64,000 bases of DNA, taken from positions 62,001 to 126,000 of the forward strand of contig NZ_QXQA01000009.1 in the NCBI RefSeq assembly GCF_003583765.1, written 5' to 3'. The position numbers and the translations under genes were made by a program. The DNA comes from Paenibacillus nanensis (lineage in GTDB: Bacteria; Bacillota; Bacilli; Paenibacillales; Paenibacillaceae). Within the stretch, counting starts at the first letter, position 1; each line of letters starts with the position of its first letter. Under the pieces are notes generated by a model. It was not told the DNA's origin. It saw nothing but the letters and a program-made list of their open reading frames with translations, and searched no databases. Below, piece after piece: positions 8,246-17,500 of this stretch.

Positions 8246-9580
8246 TCAGCCCCCTTCGTTTATTCTCCTGAGCAGACGCGCAATCGAGCGGTCCGCTTCT
8301 TTCAGCACAATGCTTTTGTCCACCGTCATCATCGCTTTGTTGTGCATGACCAGCTTGCCGTCAATCAGAACGGTATCCACATCGCTGTAGCCCGCGGAAT
8401 ACACGACTCTGGAATACGGATCCGCGTCGAAGGACGGAAACGCGTGGAACTCGTTAAGCTCAAGCAAAATGAGGTCCGCCTTCTTCCCGGCTTCGATGCT
8501 GCCGATCTCTTGCTCCATGCCAAGCACCTCGGCGCCGCCCATCGTCGCCATGCGAAGCACCGTTTTGGCGTCCATCGACGTAGGGCCGTGCAGCGACTTC
8601 TGGATCATCGCCGTCAATCTCATTTCCGAAAACATATCCAGCGTATTATTGCACGGACTTCCATCCGAGCCGATCCCGACGGATATATGATGACGGAGTA
8701 AATCCGGCACCTCCGCAATTCCCGAAGCCAGCTTCAAGTTGGAGCCCGGGCAATGCGTCACCTTCACGCCTCGCTCGCGGATGACCCTTTTCTCTTCTTC
8801 ATTAAGCCAAACGCAATGCGCCAATATGAGATTCGGATCCGTAAGCCCGATATGATCGAGATAGAGCACGTTGCGCATGCCTCGCTCCCGCTCGACAAGC
8901 GCGATTTCGTCTTTATTCTCAGAGGCGTGCGTATGCACCTTCACGTTATACCGCTTCGACAAATCGCGAACGCCGGTCAGCAGCTCCTCCGTACAGGAGA
9001 CGACAAACCTCGGGCAGAACGTATATTGAATGCGCCCGTTCGCCCTGCCGTGCCACTTCTCCAGCAAATCGACGCTTTCGGAAAGCGATTGCTCCGTGCT
9101 TTCGTTCAAACGCGCCGGAACGTCGCCGCCGTAATCCATCATCACCTTGCCGGAAAATGCGCGAATGCCGCTCTCTTCAATCGCCCGGAACGCGGCTTCC
9201 GTATGATGCACCGTCTCCATATCGAGTATGGTTGTCGTGCCGCTGCGAATCAGCTCTCCGATTCCAAGCATCGCGGAATAATAGACGGATTCCTCGTCAT
9301 GCGCCGCTTCGAGCGGCCAAATGCGTTTTTTCAGCCAATCCAGCAGCTCCAGATCATCCGCTCTGCCGCGGAATAGCGTCTGACAGAGATGAATATGCGT
9401 CTGAATGAAGCCGGGCAAGAGCGTCTTCCCTTTCGCGTTGATCGTCCGGTCCGCTATCGCTTCGATTCGCTCCGCGACTTGGACGATTCGGTCTCCTTCG
9501 ATGAGCACATCGCCTGTCAACACCAAGCCTTTCTCATCCATCGTTATGATTTGGGCGTCTTTTATGAGCGTTTTATTCAT
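8246..9580 (-). CDS. purine-type amidohydrolase (guanine / 8-oxoguanine / 5'-deoxyadenosine deaminase family)
   Basis: 444-aa metal-dependent hydrolase of the ATZ/TRZ-SsnA-guanine deaminase group. Metal ligands are visible: HxH in GFIQTHIHLCQTL (H62, H64), the His of VHTHASENKDE, the His of LILAHCVWLNEEE and the Asp of VGIGSDGSPCNNT. The flanking LFRGRADDLELLDWLKK is seen in the aminohydrolase branch. In this operon it most plausibly deaminates guanine or another oxidised or free purine to feed xanthine dehydrogenase, because no other guanine deaminase is present. Close homologues carry several names (5'-deoxyadenosine deaminase, 8-oxoguanine deaminase), so the substrate is left open. Confidence 0.75.
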   Translation of the reverse strand: MNKTLIKDAQIITMDEKGLVLTGDVLIEGDRIVQVAERIEAIADRTINAKGKTLLPGFIQTHIHLCQTLFRGRADDLELLDWLKKRIWPLEAAHDEESVYYSAMLGIGELIRSGTTTILDMETVHHTEAAFRAIEESGIRAFSGKVMMDYGGDVPARLNESTEQSLSESVDLLEKWHGRANGRIQYTFCPRFVVSCTEELLTGVRDLSKRYNVKVHTHASENKDEIALVERERGMRNVLYLDHIGLTDPNLILAHCVWLNEEEKRVIRERGVKVTHCPGSNLKLASGIAEVPDLLRHHISVGIGSDGSPCNNTLDMFSEMRLTAMIQKSLHGPTSMDAKTVLRMATMGGAEVLGMEQEIGSIEAGKKADLILLELNEFHAFPSFDADPYSRVVYSAGYSDVDTVLIDGKLVMHNKAMMTVDKSIVLKEADRSIARLLRRINEGG

Positions 9581-9616
9581 GTCCTAATCTCCTTGTCTGC
9601 GCTCCTTTTCAGTCCT

Positions 9617-9970
9617 TCAACTGCCGCGGTACGTGCTGTAAGCGCCTGGCGCGATTAACAACGGAATATGATAATGCTGCGCGGCGTCGCGAACGTGAAA
9701 GGCGATCGGCACGACGTTCCATATCGTAGGCACCGGCGATGCAATCCTTTCAAAATAGTCGCCGACCCGGAACCGCAGCTCGTAGAAGCCGGCTTCAAGC
9801 CGTGCGCCGGATACGAGCGGTTCGTCCAGACGGCCGTCTGCGTTCGTCCAAGCGTTCGCGATGAGTTCAAAGCTCCCGGCAGGCTGAAGCCGGTACAGCT
9901 CTACGCCAAGACCGTGCGCCGGCTTGCCGAGCGCTGTATCGAGCACATGTGTCGTTACTTTTCCTTCCAT
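9617..9970 (-). CDS. pucM: 5-hydroxyisourate hydrolase (transthyretin-like)
   Basis: 117-aa HIU hydrolase, also called UraH or PucM, which opens 5-hydroxyisourate to OHCU after uricase. Both diagnostic ends are present: N-terminal VTTHVLDTALGKPAHGL and the C-terminal YRGS tetrapeptide that distinguishes the hydrolase from transthyretin. Length is standard for the homotetrameric enzyme. The start is preceded by a GAGGGAG ribosome site. It lies between uraD and the amidohydrolase in the same operon. The presence of this step implies that urate is oxidised in this organism, although uricase itself is not in the window. Confidence 0.95.
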   Translation of the reverse strand: MEGKVTTHVLDTALGKPAHGLGVELYRLQPAGSFELIANAWTNADGRLDEPLVSGARLEAGFYELRFRVGDYFERIASPVPTIWNVVPIAFHVRDAAQHYHIPLLIAPGAYSTYRGS

Positions 9971-9988
9971 GCCGGCTCAACTCCCTCG

Positions 9989-10501
9989 CTAACTGGCCTC
10001 GGTATTGATATCCATATGCTCCAGCCGGAAGGATGCGATTTTGCAAACCTCCCCTAGCGCGCGCTCTTTCTCTTGTTCGGCGGTGTTCATCATCCTCTTC
10101 TGCATGGAGTCCGCGATCATATCCGGCGTCAACCCCTTTACTGCGATAATAAATGGAAACCCGAATCGTTCGCGGTACTTCGCGTTCAATTGATGAAAAA
10201 TATACGCTTCATCGCGTTCGAGGCGGTCTAACCCCGCTCCGCGCTGTTCCGCTACCGATTCCTTCGTCATTCGAATGTTTGCGCCGAGCTCGGGATGCGC
10301 GCGGAGCAGCTTTAGCTGCAGCGCCTCATCCGCGTCCTTCACAATTTCGCACATCCGCTTCAGCATCGCTTCCCTTGTGCGGAATGGTCGGCTGTGCCAG
10401 GCTTTCTCCGCCACCCAAGGCGAGCATTCGAACAACGATCCGTATTGCGCGACAAACGCCGTTTGATCCCAATTATTCGATAGGTGTAAAAGTCGATCCA
10501 T
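9989..10501 (-). CDS. uraD: OHCU decarboxylase
   Basis: 170-aa 2-oxo-4-hydroxy-4-carboxy-5-ureidoimidazoline decarboxylase, which gives S-allantoin. It contains the catalytic HPELG motif (LRAHPELGANI) and the family-typical CSPWVAEKAW near the N-terminus. In Bacillus subtilis this domain is fused to uricase in PucL; here it stands alone. A longer open frame back to 10612 exists, but its first ATG falls in the -35 element of a good promoter (10584-10612). The ATG at 10501 has an AGGGGG ribosome site with a 7-nt spacer, so that start is chosen; 10507 is the alternative. It is the first gene of the operon. Confidence 0.92.
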   Translation of the reverse strand: MDRLLHLSNNWDQTAFVAQYGSLFECSPWVAEKAWHSRPFRTREAMLKRMCEIVKDADEALQLKLLRAHPELGANIRMTKESVAEQRGAGLDRLERDEAYIFHQLNAKYRERFGFPFIIAVKGLTPDMIADSMQKRMMNTAEQEKERALGEVCKIASFRLEHMDINTEAS

Positions 10502-10583
10502 ATCCATTCCCCCTAATCGTCTATTCCAGCCCTTCTCGATCATTTGTGTTAGTTTTAATGACATAAACATTTGAATTGAAACT

Positions 10584-10612
10584 ATCATATGATGCGGCAA
10601 AGCTTTTGTCAT
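10584..10612 (-). promoter_or_regulatory. sigma-A-type promoter of the purine operon
   Basis: Read on the minus strand, ATGACA (-35, 10607-10612), a 17-bp spacer and TATGAT (-10, 10584-10589). Each hexamer matches the consensus at five of six positions. The -10 lies in the perfect palindrome ATCATATGAT (10584-10593), which might be a regulator site. The predicted start of transcription is near 10577, ahead of uraD. Confidence 0.65.
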
Positions 10613-10706
10613 TGTACAGAATATCTAGATTTGCAGGGGGTGTTCGTGCATATCGACTAAAAAAATGAAAAAAACGGCTTCCCTTTTCCGGATTTATCCG
10701 CTATAT

Positions 10707-10729
10707 TTATGTAAGATAATCTAACATAA
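10707..10729. promoter_or_regulatory. 23-bp near-perfect palindrome in the pucR leader, candidate operator
   Basis: The arms TTATGT-A-AGAT and ATCT-A-ACATAA are complementary at 20 of 23 positions (outer 6 and inner 4 bases in each arm) around a single central base. The right end is directly followed by the AAAGGAGG ribosome site of pucR, and a GATAAT -10-like hexamer (10715-10720) lies inside the palindrome. Dimer-binding repressors commonly use sites like this, so autoregulation by PucR or control by another factor is possible. It does not look like the published Bacillus PucR box. Confidence 0.5.
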
Positions 10730-10746
10730 AGGAGGGCGACTCACTT

Positions 10747-12399
10747 ATGTTGCTAAAGGATCTTATTCAAATCCCCGTACTGAAGGATGCGCGTATTGCG
10801 GCAGGAGCCGAAGGGCTGAACCGCAGCGTGGGCACGGTCAATATGATGGACGCCCCGGACATCATTCATTTTCTGAAGCCGAACGAGCTCCTCTTAACAA
10901 CCGCATATGCGGTAAAGGACCACCCGGAAACGCTTTATTCGTTAATCGAACAAATGGCGGAAGCAGGCTGCGCGGGTCTTGCGATTAAAACAAAGCGATT
11001 TCTGGAGGAGATCCCCGGCTGCGTGATCGAGGCCGCGAACCGTCTCCAGTTTCCGCTGCTTGAGCTGCCGCTCGACCATTCGCTTGGCGAAGTGCTGAAC
11101 GGCGCGCTTAGCAGCATCCTTCAAAATAAAACGAACGAACTCAGCTACGCGCTTGACACCCACCATACGTTTTTTAATCTCATCCTAAAGGGCGAGGGCT
11201 TATCCGAGATTGTGGAGAAGCTTTCGCAGCTTATCGCCAGCCCGATTGTCATTCTCGGCTCCAAGCTCGAACTGATTAGCTTGTCCTCGGTCATCAAACC
11301 GAATATTCAGCTGTTAAATAAGTGGATTAGGCAATTCGGAGGCTCGAAAAACGGACTGGAGGCCGGCTTGTATACGATCTCCGACCTCCTTCCGGCAGAC
11401 GGCGCGGGGTTTGTCAGACTTCAGCCGATTCCGACGCCGCAGCGGCCCGGCTATATTTTGGCGTTTATGCATGAGGAAGAACTGCGGACGCACCATGCGC
11501 TGGCGCTGGAGCAGGCGGCGAATGTGCTTGGGTTCGAGCTGCTGAAAGCGCAGGCGGTAAAGGATCGGGCGCGCCGGTACAAGATCGAGTTTTTTACGGA
11601 GCTTGTGCAAGGGGAAATCACGTCGGAGCAGGAAATCATTCATCGCGGCAAGCAGCATGGCCTCTTCCCGGCCGATTCGATGCTTTGCGTCGTATGCGGA
11701 AGAGATTCCGACGACGGCTTTGCGGAGTCGGAGCAGGATCATGCTGCGGTCGAGCGGAGAGCGAGAGAGACGGACCAGCTCTATCATACGCTCTCGAAGG
11801 AGTTCATGAAGCTTGGCGCGCCATTTGTGCTTTTTACGCTGAAGGATAAGTTCATTGCCTTACTCTCCGCCAAAGAGCTGCTTGGAGCATCGCCCGACGG
11901 CAAGCTGCGCATGTCGCAGCAGCTAATCGGCATCTCTGAACGGTTATCCGCCAGAGAAGAAATAAGCCTGTCTTACGGGATCGGAAGTCCGTTCAATAAG
12001 CTTGTAGACATTCCCGTCGCCTATAAGCAGGCTATGGACGCTTACCGCCTCGGCCGAAGCCATAACAAGCAGCGGTTCGTGCAATATTATCACACCAAAG
12101 ATTTTGCGGATTTGCTCCGGCTTATCCCCGTAGACGACCTGCAGGAATTTATAGAGGAAACATTCGAAGCCTGGAACGGCATCGACGAGGGCGAACAGCG
12201 GGAATGGCGCAAGACGCTCCGGGTCTTCTACGATAATCATTGCCACATCGGAGAAACAGCCAAAGGCCTGTATATTCACCGGAACACGGTGCTCTACCGG
12301 CTGAACCGCATCGAGCAGCTCACCGGCGTTCAAGTCCGCAATCCGGCGGACAGTCTGCGGATACGCATTGCGCTCATGATTAAGGATCTTGTCAGCTGA
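10747..12399 (+). CDS. pucR: PucR-family transcriptional regulator of purine catabolism
   Basis: 550-aa regulator with the full PucR layout: an N-terminal PucR signal domain (about residues 1-125, starting LLKDLIQIPVLKDARI), a CdaR/GGDEF-like middle region, and a C-terminal PucR/CdaR helix-turn-helix (about 490-545, ETAKGLYIHRNTVLYRLNRI). It is divergent from the purine operon, the usual arrangement for a local regulator that senses allantoin-pathway intermediates or nitrogen state. A strong AAAGGAGGG ribosome site sits 11 bp upstream of ATG. Its 3' end overlaps add by 8 bp tail to tail, with no terminator visible between them. Confidence 0.9.
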   Translation: MLLKDLIQIPVLKDARIAAGAEGLNRSVGTVNMMDAPDIIHFLKPNELLLTTAYAVKDHPETLYSLIEQMAEAGCAGLAIKTKRFLEEIPGCVIEAANRLQFPLLELPLDHSLGEVLNGALSSILQNKTNELSYALDTHHTFFNLILKGEGLSEIVEKLSQLIASPIVILGSKLELISLSSVIKPNIQLLNKWIRQFGGSKNGLEAGLYTISDLLPADGAGFVRLQPIPTPQRPGYILAFMHEEELRTHHALALEQAANVLGFELLKAQAVKDRARRYKIEFFTELVQGEITSEQEIIHRGKQHGLFPADSMLCVVCGRDSDDGFAESEQDHAAVERRARETDQLYHTLSKEFMKLGAPFVLFTLKDKFIALLSAKELLGASPDGKLRMSQQLIGISERLSAREEISLSYGIGSPFNKLVDIPVAYKQAMDAYRLGRSHNKQRFVQYYHTKDFADLLRLIPVDDLQEFIEETFEAWNGIDEGEQREWRKTLRVFYDNHCHIGETAKGLYIHRNTVLYRLNRIEQLTGVQVRNPADSLRIRIALMIKDLVS

Positions 12400-13432
12400 C
12401 CGGTTCCCGCTTCAGCCAATTATCGAGCTGCTGCTCCATGAGGGAGAGCAGCTCTTTCTTCTCCGTCCCCTGCAAAAAAGCCGCCTCCGCTCCATTCATA
12501 ACGACCTTCGTTAACTCCGTCTCCGAAAAGCCCAGCTGCTCGTGCATCATCCGGTATTCCTTCGTAATCGTCGTATTGGAAACGGTTAAATTGTCGGTGT
12601 TGACGGTAACCGCAATGCCTTGCTCGAAGTATTCGCGAATCGGGTACGCCTGCCAGCTGGACGCTGCTTTGGTCTGCAGATTGCTGATCGGACAGAGCTC
12701 CAGCGGAATCCGCTCCTTGCGTATCCGTTCGACGAGGGAGGGATCTTCGTTCATGCGGACGCCGTGGCCGATTCGAGCGGCCCCGAGCCGCTCGACGGCC
12801 GTCCGGACGCTTGCGGCGCCTGCCGCTTCGCCCGCATGGACCGTAATCGGCAGCTTCCGTTCGCGCGCCATCGCGAACAGATCCACATACAGCTCCGGCG
12901 GATATGCGGCTTCCGCCCCCGCCAAGTCAACCGCCACGACTCCTCTCCCCAAATGTTGCGATGCAGCCCGGATAACTTCCCGATTCATCTCCTCGGAATG
13001 GCCGCGCAAGCATATCGCGATACACCTTGCAATTACACCGAAGTCGCGCTCACCCCGCCCGAGGCCTTCTAAGACCGCACGAACGGTATCCACCACCGTT
13101 AATCCGAGCTTCCGGTGCAGCTGCGGAGCAAAGCGGACTTCGACGTAGCGGCAATTGTTCTCCGCCGCCTGCTCCACAAGCTCATAAGCCACTCTCGTAA
13201 GCGCTGAGGACGTATGGAGAAATTGCCCGACAAAATGAAATTTGTTCAAATATTCGACCAAGCTGCTGCACTCGCCCTGCACTTGCATGTAGGGCAGAAG
13301 CAGCTCCGGCTCCCAGACCGGCAGCGATTCCCCGCTTTCCTTCGCGAGCGCAATCACCGTCTCCGGCCGTACGCTTCCATCCAGATGAACATGCAGATCC
13401 ACCTTAGGAAGCGAAAGCATCCGATCGTCCAT
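12392..13432 (-). CDS. add: adenosine deaminase
   Basis: 346-aa adenosine/AMP deaminase family protein. Zinc and substrate motifs are present: LPKVDLHVHLDGS at the N-terminus, TVHAGEA in the middle, ELCPISNLQT, and NTDNLTVSNT near the C-terminus. The HAGE pair provides the zinc His and catalytic Glu. It converts adenosine to inosine and so links nucleoside uptake to the oxidative route encoded next door. It has its own promoter (13465-13494) and an AAAGGAGG ribosome site, and is convergent with pucR (8-bp overlap). The closely related adenine deaminase subfamily is an alternative; the sequence alone does not fully exclude it. Confidence 0.87.
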   Translation of the reverse strand: MDDRMLSLPKVDLHVHLDGSVRPETVIALAKESGESLPVWEPELLLPYMQVQGECSSLVEYLNKFHFVGQFLHTSSALTRVAYELVEQAAENNCRYVEVRFAPQLHRKLGLTVVDTVRAVLEGLGRGERDFGVIARCIAICLRGHSEEMNREVIRAASQHLGRGVVAVDLAGAEAAYPPELYVDLFAMARERKLPITVHAGEAAGAASVRTAVERLGAARIGHGVRMNEDPSLVERIRKERIPLELCPISNLQTKAASSWQAYPIREYFEQGIAVTVNTDNLTVSNTTITKEYRMMHEQLGFSETELTKVVMNGAEAAFLQGTEKKELLSLMEQQLDNWLKREPVS

Positions 13433-13464
13433 GGAACGTCCTCCTTTAATCTTTTTTAAAATCT

Positions 13465-13494
13465 AATATATACTGATGTTACGTGGAATGTAAA
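13465..13494 (-). promoter_or_regulatory. candidate sigma-A promoter of add
   Basis: Minus strand: TTTACA (13489-13494), 18-bp spacer, TATATT (13465-13470), or TTACAT with a 17-bp spacer. It lies about 35 bp upstream of the add start. Confidence 0.5.
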
Positions 13495-13545
13495 TATAAT
13501 TAACATAAAATTAGTTTTATTGTCCGATGCAGCTGCGACTGATAA

Positions 13546-13582
13546 CGAAAGACCCTGCTATGTCGCTTAGCAGGGTCTTTCG
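13546..13582 (-). terminator. hairpin after the 122-aa gene
   Basis: Perfect 15-bp stem (CGAAAGACCCTGCTA and its complement) with a 7-base loop, beginning directly after the stop codon of the upstream minus-strand gene. Only a weak T run follows, but the stem is strong. Confidence 0.7.
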
Positions 13583-13951
13583 TCAATTTGTTAAATCCAC
13601 AGCATGATCGGTTACCTGATACATGATATAGTGACGGTTCCAAATCTGCTTAGCCGTTACGATCGTTTTTTGGCCGTTCCTTTCAAAAAAATAACCGGAG
13701 CCTTCCTGCCCGACAAAAGTCCATCCTTCTTCTTTCATTTTTTCTAAGAGTCGTTCATTTTTATAGCTTGTTTTTGTCACATACTGCCCTTCCGTTTCCA
13801 TCCGAAGAATAGAATGATTATTGCGGTGAAGCTCGTACATAAGCTTTATGTTGTTTAACCCCATATTGTGGACATAGAGCCCCGCTAGTAAAAGGCAAAA
13901 GAGAATGAGTCCGGCAATGCCTAATGCGGCGGCTTTCACGGGCTTGCTCAC
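13583..13951 (-). CDS. small membrane-anchored protein of unknown function
   Basis: 122-aa protein that I do not assign to a family. One N-terminal transmembrane segment (about residues 8-28, AAALGIAGLILFCLLLAGL) is followed by an extracytoplasmic domain of about 95 residues rich in charged and aromatic residues (for example GWTFVGQEGSGYFFERNG). The topology suggests a small anchored domain outside the membrane. The start is a GTG at 13949-13951, supported by an AAAGGAGG ribosome site with an 8-base spacer. It is a single-gene unit ending in a strong hairpin at 13546-13582. Confidence 0.7.
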   Translation of the reverse strand: MSKPVKAAALGIAGLILFCLLLAGLYVHNMGLNNIKLMYELHRNNHSILRMETEGQYVTKTSYKNERLLEKMKEEGWTFVGQEGSGYFFERNGQKTIVTAKQIWNRHYIMYQVTDHAVDLTN

Positions 13952-14060
13952 AATTAACGCCTCCTTTATGTGTAGTGACGTCTTGGTTAGTCGGAAGGTT
14001 GCCGTTTCCTATCAAAAAAATCAATCGTCCAGTCGAAGAAGGGGACGTTATGCCGCAATT

Positions 14061-14088
14061 AAAAAAGAGCAGGCATCTTCGCCTGCTC
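14061..14088 (-). terminator. Rho-independent terminator after the rhodanese gene
   Basis: Stem GAGCAGGC/GCCTGCTC with a 6-base loop, followed on the minus strand by a run of six T (14061-14066). It ends the moxR/VWA/rhodanese unit. Confidence 0.88.
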
Positions 14089-14104
14089 CCGTTATCCGGA
14101 ATAC

Positions 14105-14416
14105 CTATTCGCCTTGAACGACTTCTCCCGTCCACGCCAGCATGCCTCCGGTCACATTGGCGACGTCGAAGCCTTGAAGAGCTAGAAATTCGCAAACCCG
14201 TCCGCTTCTTCCGCCGCTTCTGCAAATAAATACGACATCGCCTTCAACATCATGCACTTCATTGGCGCGGGCTTGAAACTCCGACAATGGAATTAGCCTT
14301 GCTTCTTTTATATGTCCCTCTTCCCATTCATCCCGCTCACGCACGTCAATCAAATTTAATTTTTCGCCTTGCTTCAGCAGCGTTTCCAGCTCGGCGGTCG
14401 ATATTTCGCGATACAT
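14105..14416 (-). CDS. single-domain rhodanese-like sulfurtransferase
   Basis: About 103 residues, one rhodanese domain. The active-site loop FICRSGGRSGRV carries the catalytic Cys. NLIDVRERDEWEEGHI is the standard rhodanese N-terminal signature, and ANVTGGMLAWTGEV the C-terminal one. Such proteins move sulfane sulfur from thiosulfate or persulfides. An in-frame extension back to 14473 exists, but the ATG at 14416 (MYREISTAEL) aligns with the family start and has a GAGGAAGG site upstream. It is the last gene of the moxR/DUF58/VWA series, 86 bp after the 1000-aa VWA protein, and ends at a terminator. A functional link to that cluster is not evident. Confidence 0.85.
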   Translation of the reverse strand: MYREISTAELETLLKQGEKLNLIDVRERDEWEEGHIKEARLIPLSEFQARANEVHDVEGDVVFICRSGGRSGRVCEFLALQGFDVANVTGGMLAWTGEVVQGE

Positions 14417-14502
14417 CCCGGCAACATCCTTCCTCTGTCGAAAATAACCATTCGAAAGCATTGTACCCCGCACAGCTCAAAAAGTCCATTGCAGGCATCC
14501 TT

Positions 14503-17500
14503 CTACCGCTTCGTTTTATTTTTGGCGGCCAACAAACGGTTGATCGTCGCGGCTTGCGCGGCATCCTCCTGCGGCTTGCCTCCGCTTGACGGTTTGCGGT
14601 CCTTCTTTTCGTTTGCAACCGCGTCTTGACGCTTAGGCGTTCTCTGCGAAGGCGGTTCATTAAACGCTCGGGCAGGCTGACGGTTCACTGCGTCCGCTCC
14701 AGATTTTGTTCGGTTAGGCGAAGTCACCGAAGCAGCCGCATTGCAGGACCTAGTAGTTGTGGCCGTTTTAGGACTGGCGGGCGGTTCATGCTTGCTCTCT
14801 TGCCCATAAAATTTGCTTTTCTCCGCCGTCCGCTGTTTTATTCTGCCGATCGAATCCGCTCTTTGGCGTGCGTTAGGGTTCGGTGATGCCGTTCTGCGCA
14901 AGCTATGGAACGGCAGCGCGACGGCTGCCGCTATCCGGGCCCATGGCAGCGACAAGCGTCTTAAGGCGATATCGATCAGCCATAGCAACAAAGCGATGAC
15001 GAGAAGCTCGCGCGACCAATCGTACGGCACCTTTAGCTTGACCGGCTCGAAGCGAAACGCTTCTTCGGCCTCTTCAACGCTTAGTTTTCTGCCGCCGGTG
15101 ACGGAGGCAATCTGTGCCAGCAGCTCCGAGCCTTCTTGATTGCCGATCCGGTATTCCGGCGAATACGGAATAACGAATCCCGCTGTTGTACCTTCACGAA
15201 TGGCGGAGCCTCCTTCGGCAGCGCTCAGACTGCCAATTTGGGTTAAGTACGCGCCGGGCTCCATCTCTCCAAGCTGCGCTTCATAGCGTCCCGGGGCGAC
15301 CGGCATGAGCCGTTTCGCCGCCGCTTCGCCTTCTTCCTCCTCCAAAGCGGCGGCTAGTCCGCTGACCGAACCTGTCTCATATTGATCGCCGGTTGTCTCG
15401 ACGATCAGCTTGCCTGAACCGCCGTCCATGGCCGCGGATATGCGGTACGGAGAGCCGTCAAACTGCGGAAACGTCCACTTCACCCACTCCGTCAGCGCCT
15501 CGGGGAACCGGTTCCACTGTACCCATTCCGGCGCCCACTTGCCGATCATGTCGCTAGTCCATGCGACCGAACGACCGGCGCCGTAAGTCCATCTGGCGAG
15601 GAGCGGATCTCCGTCCGGCGACCAAAGGGCAACCTCCGCCATTTCCTTAGGCGTCGTCGCCACATAAGCCTGAAGCCGAGGCACACCGCTGTCAAATAAC
15701 GCGCTCCAATTGCCTGCATCGCCAACGCTTGGCGCAATGGTGCCGTCCACAATATAAGTTCTGGACATGAGTACTGTCTCGCGGCTGAATATTGCCGGCA
15801 GCGTGCTTTGGTCTCGCGTAAAGTAGTAACGCCCCTTGCCGTCATTCGCCAATCTTTGCAGCAGCGCCTGGTCCGAACCTTCGCCAACTGCAACTGTCGA
15901 TAACGTCATCAGATTTTCATTCATCGCGTCCGTTATCGTTTTATAATTCATCGATGTAGAGGATTGACCGTCCGTGAGCAATATCATATGTTTCCGCTGC
16001 GCATCTATCTCAAGCAGACCCTTGAAGCCGGCGTCAAGCGCCATGTAAATTTCGGTTCCGCCTTCCGCTTGAATGCCTTGAATCTTTTGCAGAACCTCGT
16101 CGCGATTCGTAAGAGGCGTAGGTTCGACAACCCACCATGGCGTTGAGTCAAACGCGACAACGCCAACCGTATCCACATCGCGCAGCAGCTCGACGGTCCG
16201 CATCGCCGCTTCTTTGGCCAGCTCCAGCTTGCCGTCAGCCATACTGCCGGAACGGTCGATAACAAGCACAAGCCCAAGCGAAGGAATTTGCTTCCGTCCT
16301 TGCAGATCCATATAGACGGGGAGCGCTCTTTCGACTGGCGTCTTGAAATAACCGCCTAAGCCGTAGCTGTCCTCACCCCCAAGCATGACCAAACCTACCC
16401 CATAATCGCCGACAGCTTTAGCCAGCCATTCCATCGGTTTTTCGGCGATTCGTGTCGCGGGAACATTATGCAGGATAATGCTGTCATAAGCCGCGTACGC
16501 GGCAAGCTCGACCGAGAGCTGCTCGGGACTTATCGTTTCATGCCCGATTAAGGAAGCCGATAAGGCCGCTTCGATATTGCCGGAAGAGCCCGGCACACCC
16601 TCCACGATCAGCACGATCGGCGGTCCGCTAACCCGGCTGAACGCAAAAGCTTCGTTATTGGCCGATTGTTCGTCGCCAGCCGCAAATAGCTCGGCGCGGA
16701 ACCGATGAAAACCGGAATCTTTGGCGATGCCTTGCAGGGCAAACCGGTTTTCCCCTGCCTCCAGATGTACGCTTGCCGTCGTAACCGGCCGGTCATCCTC
16801 GAACAGACGAATCTCGGCCTCGCCTGTGAAGGTGCTTTGAATATTAAGCTGAAAGCTGAACGTCTCGCCTTGCTTGAGCGCGGTCGGCACCTGCAGTTCA
16901 TCGATTGCGGCATCGCGCTCCAAAGCGGAAGCAAGCTCCACCACATCGACGGCGATTCCGGCATCCTTTAGCAGGCGAGCCCCTCGCAGGGCATCTCCCG
17001 CATTTTCCGAACCGTCCGACAAAAGCACGATTCGGCCGCCGCCTTTTTCGCGAAGCAGCGCCGAACCAAGCTGCAATCCTTTCGACAGATCGGTAAACTG
17101 ATCGTTTAATTCCGTCCGGAACTCATATTGCCTTTCGTTCGGAAGAGGCTTCTCCGACAGCGCCCGGTCGACCACAGCATGTAAGCCCGCAGATAATATT
17201 CCGCCGTAGTCCCCCTCCGATTTATTCCTCCATGCTTCTGCAATCCATTCGCCGACCGCGTCTTGATCCTTCATACTGGCTGAACGATCGGCTAAAAACA
17301 CGACGTTTCGCTGCTCCAGCGTCCGGTAAGGCGCCACGCCTGCAATAAGGGCAACAAGCAGGAGCAGAATCAGTGCGCGCGTTGCGATTACTGCAAGCTT
17401 CCGCGTCCCCTGAAGTCTTGGCGTATGACGTGCCATCCGCCAAATGTATACGAGCAACGGCGCCAGCAGCAGAAGCGCCCATGGCGAATCAGCTTGTATG

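Noticed and set aside
10547..10580. Published Bacillus PucR-box consensus near the purine promoter
   Set aside because: No segment in the divergent intergenic region fits it well; only general palindromes are seen.
10502..10612. Longer N-terminus for uraD
   Set aside because: The upstream ATG is part of a -35 element, and an ideal ribosome site precedes the ATG at 10501.
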